From Paenibacillus_AA sp045062745 (GTDB taxonomy: Bacteria; Bacillota; Bacilli; Paenibacillales; NBRC-103111), in the NCBI RefSeq assembly GCF_045062745.1, contig NZ_JBJGED010000051.1:1-30798 (forward strand): a stretch of DNA of 30,798 nucleotides. Direction: 5' to 3'. The notes beneath the pieces are model-generated. The model worked only from the letters and a program-made list of their open reading frames with translations, was not told the DNA's origin and searched no databases. The position numbers and the translations under genes were made by a program. Of the stretch, positions 29,750 through 30,798 are shown piece by piece. How positions within the stretch are numbered: position 1 is the stretch's first letter; every line of letters starts with the position of its first letter.

Positions 29750-30679
29750 ATGCTGCTGTACCAGAGCACGAACAAGACGATCTCGGAAGTCGACGCCGCG
29801 ATGCCCGACGAGTGCGAGACCGCTTGGATTCACTTGAACGGCGCCTCTCCGGACGAGATCCGCCATGTACTGACGGAACAATTCCACTGCCATCCGCTGC
29901 TCGTGGAAGACTGCATCAAGATGAACCAGCGACCCAAGATGGACCGGTACAAGAATAACATCTTCATCGCCTTCTTCGCCTTGCTGCCGGATCTGAAGCT
30001 TCAGGAAATTGCGATCGTGATCGGCCCTAATTACGTTATTACGCTTACGAAACAAGAAGTGCCGTTCCTCACCGCTCTTTATAAGGGCTGCTTGGAGGGT
30101 GAGCCTCGCATGGAGCACCCGAGCCTAATTTTGTACCAGCTACTCGATCGTGCTGTCGATGAGTACACCGACCGTGTGAACAAGGCCGACGACCGGATCG
30201 ACAAGCTGGAACGGGCCATATTCCGCAATCCGTATGTGAAGATCGCCCAGGAAGTATTCAAGATCAAGCGTACGCTCCATCTGCTGCGCCGCGTCTTCGT
30301 GGAGGAGCATACGGTGCTAAGCGCCATCCTGCATCAGACGTTTCCTTACACCCGTCAAGAGGCGGATGCGTACTTCGTCGACGTGAACGATCACCTGTCG
30401 CGGGTCATCGATACGCTGGACGTTTTCCGCGAGTCGCTAAACGGCTTGCTGGAGCTGCAGATGAATATGAAGGCGGACCGGATGAACGAGATCATGAAGA
30501 CGCTGACGCTCGTCAGCACGATCTTCATGCCGCTCACGTTCATCGTCGGGATCTACGGCATGAACTTTCATATTATGCCCGAATTGAATTGGCATTATGG
30601 CTATTTGTTCGTGTGGGTCATTATGGGCGCTGTCTCGTTCGGGATGTGGATGTATTTTAAGTCGAAAAGGTGGCTGTAA
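29750..30679 (+). CDS. corA: CorA-family divalent cation (Mg2+) transporter
   Basis: Pentameric membrane channel for Mg2+ (and often Co2+ or Ni2+); 309 residues, normal for CorA. A cytoplasmic alpha/beta domain (WIHLNGASPDEIRHVL, HPLLVEDCIKMNQRPKMDRY) and a long stalk helix lead to the first membrane helix TLVSTIFMPLTFIVGIYGMNF, which carries the selectivity motif YGMNF. MPELNW follows in the periplasmic-side loop, then a second helix (YGYLFVWVIMGAVSFGMWMYF) and a basic tail KSKRWL. ATG at 29750 has a modest GGCAGGG 7 nt upstream; an in-frame TTG at 29714 lies inside the leader ORF and is less likely. A terminator follows about 90 nt downstream. Confidence 0.95.
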   Translation: MLLYQSTNKTISEVDAAMPDECETAWIHLNGASPDEIRHVLTEQFHCHPLLVEDCIKMNQRPKMDRYKNNIFIAFFALLPDLKLQEIAIVIGPNYVITLTKQEVPFLTALYKGCLEGEPRMEHPSLILYQLLDRAVDEYTDRVNKADDRIDKLERAIFRNPYVKIAQEVFKIKRTLHLLRRVFVEEHTVLSAILHQTFPYTRQEADAYFVDVNDHLSRVIDTLDVFRESLNGLLELQMNMKADRMNEIMKTLTLVSTIFMPLTFIVGIYGMNFHIMPELNWHYGYLFVWVIMGAVSFGMWMYFKSKRWL

Positions 30680-30765
30680 TGGGAGACTGCGATGCCTTTG
30701 CTTCCGATGCTGATGCTCCGACGTCCCCTTCCGACGGGTTCTGCATCCCTTTCACGCCAACGAAA

Positions 30766-30793
30766 AAGGACCGCCTATGCGGTCCTTCTTCTT
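30766..30793 (+). terminator. Terminator downstream of corA
   Basis: Nine-base-pair stem AAGGACCGC (30766-30774) / GCGGTCCTT (30779-30787), 4-nt loop, then CTTCTT. No gene is visible between the corA stop and this site. Confidence 0.85.
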
Positions 30794-30798
30794 AGCGG

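Overview
The window looks like chromosomal DNA of a Gram-positive, moderately high-GC spore-former of the Paenibacillus/Cohnella type. The reasons are several Lpl/YtcP-style carbohydrate ABC transporters with lipoprotein binding proteins, a one-protein membrane AraC regulator, a Bacillus-like inositol operon, strong GGAGG ribosome sites, rho-independent terminators and a GEMM-I riboswitch. No phage, insertion sequence, CRISPR array or rRNA is seen. This taxonomic call is an inference from gene style, not a database match. Layout, left to right: (1) 1-4195, plus strand: the end of a sugar ABC transporter (two permeases, the first cut by the window edge), a terminator, and a membrane-bound AraC-type regulator. 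(2) 4213-4669, plus: a small DUF2231-like membrane protein behind four TTCA boxes with exact 11-bp spacing. (3) 12317 down to 4919, minus: a five-gene myo-inositol operon, iolD-iolE-iolG-iolBC-iolA, in which IolB (isomerase) and IolC (kinase) are fused into one polypeptide. It ends in a bidirectional terminator. (4) 12607-13611, minus: a LacI regulator, with a different family of short degenerate repeats on each side. (5) 19957 down to 14028, minus: a second LacI regulator with a palindromic operator at its promoter, an unlisted 42-codon small ORF with a near-perfect Shine-Dalgarno, a binding lipoprotein, two permeases and a PHP-domain phosphoesterase. (6) 20256-20558, plus: a cyclic di-GMP-I riboswitch in front of a 44-residue single-pass membrane peptide, closed by a terminator. 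(7) 28956 down to 20567, minus: a DeoR regulator, a TarJ-like polyol-phosphate dehydrogenase, ABC genes ugpC-A-E-B, a cytosolic glycerophosphodiesterase and a secreted TagC/helveticin-like propeller protein. (8) 29108-29509, minus: tRNA genes Glu-Lys-Leu with a clear promoter and terminator. (9) 29629-30787, plus: a short leader ORF, a CorA magnesium transporter and a terminator. How it fits together: the iol genes take inositol to acetyl-CoA level intermediates, but iolJ, iolI/iolH and a dedicated inositol permease are absent here. The adjoining LacI-lipoprotein-permease-PHP unit could import an inositol-type or phosphorylated ligand. The DeoR-TarJ-like-Ugp-GDPD-TagC-like set reads as a system for importing and splitting glycerophosphodiesters or teichoic-acid fragments. 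The most novel candidates are this polyol-phosphate scavenging cluster, the riboswitch-controlled micropeptide, the IolB-IolC fusion and the small ORF at 18651-18779.
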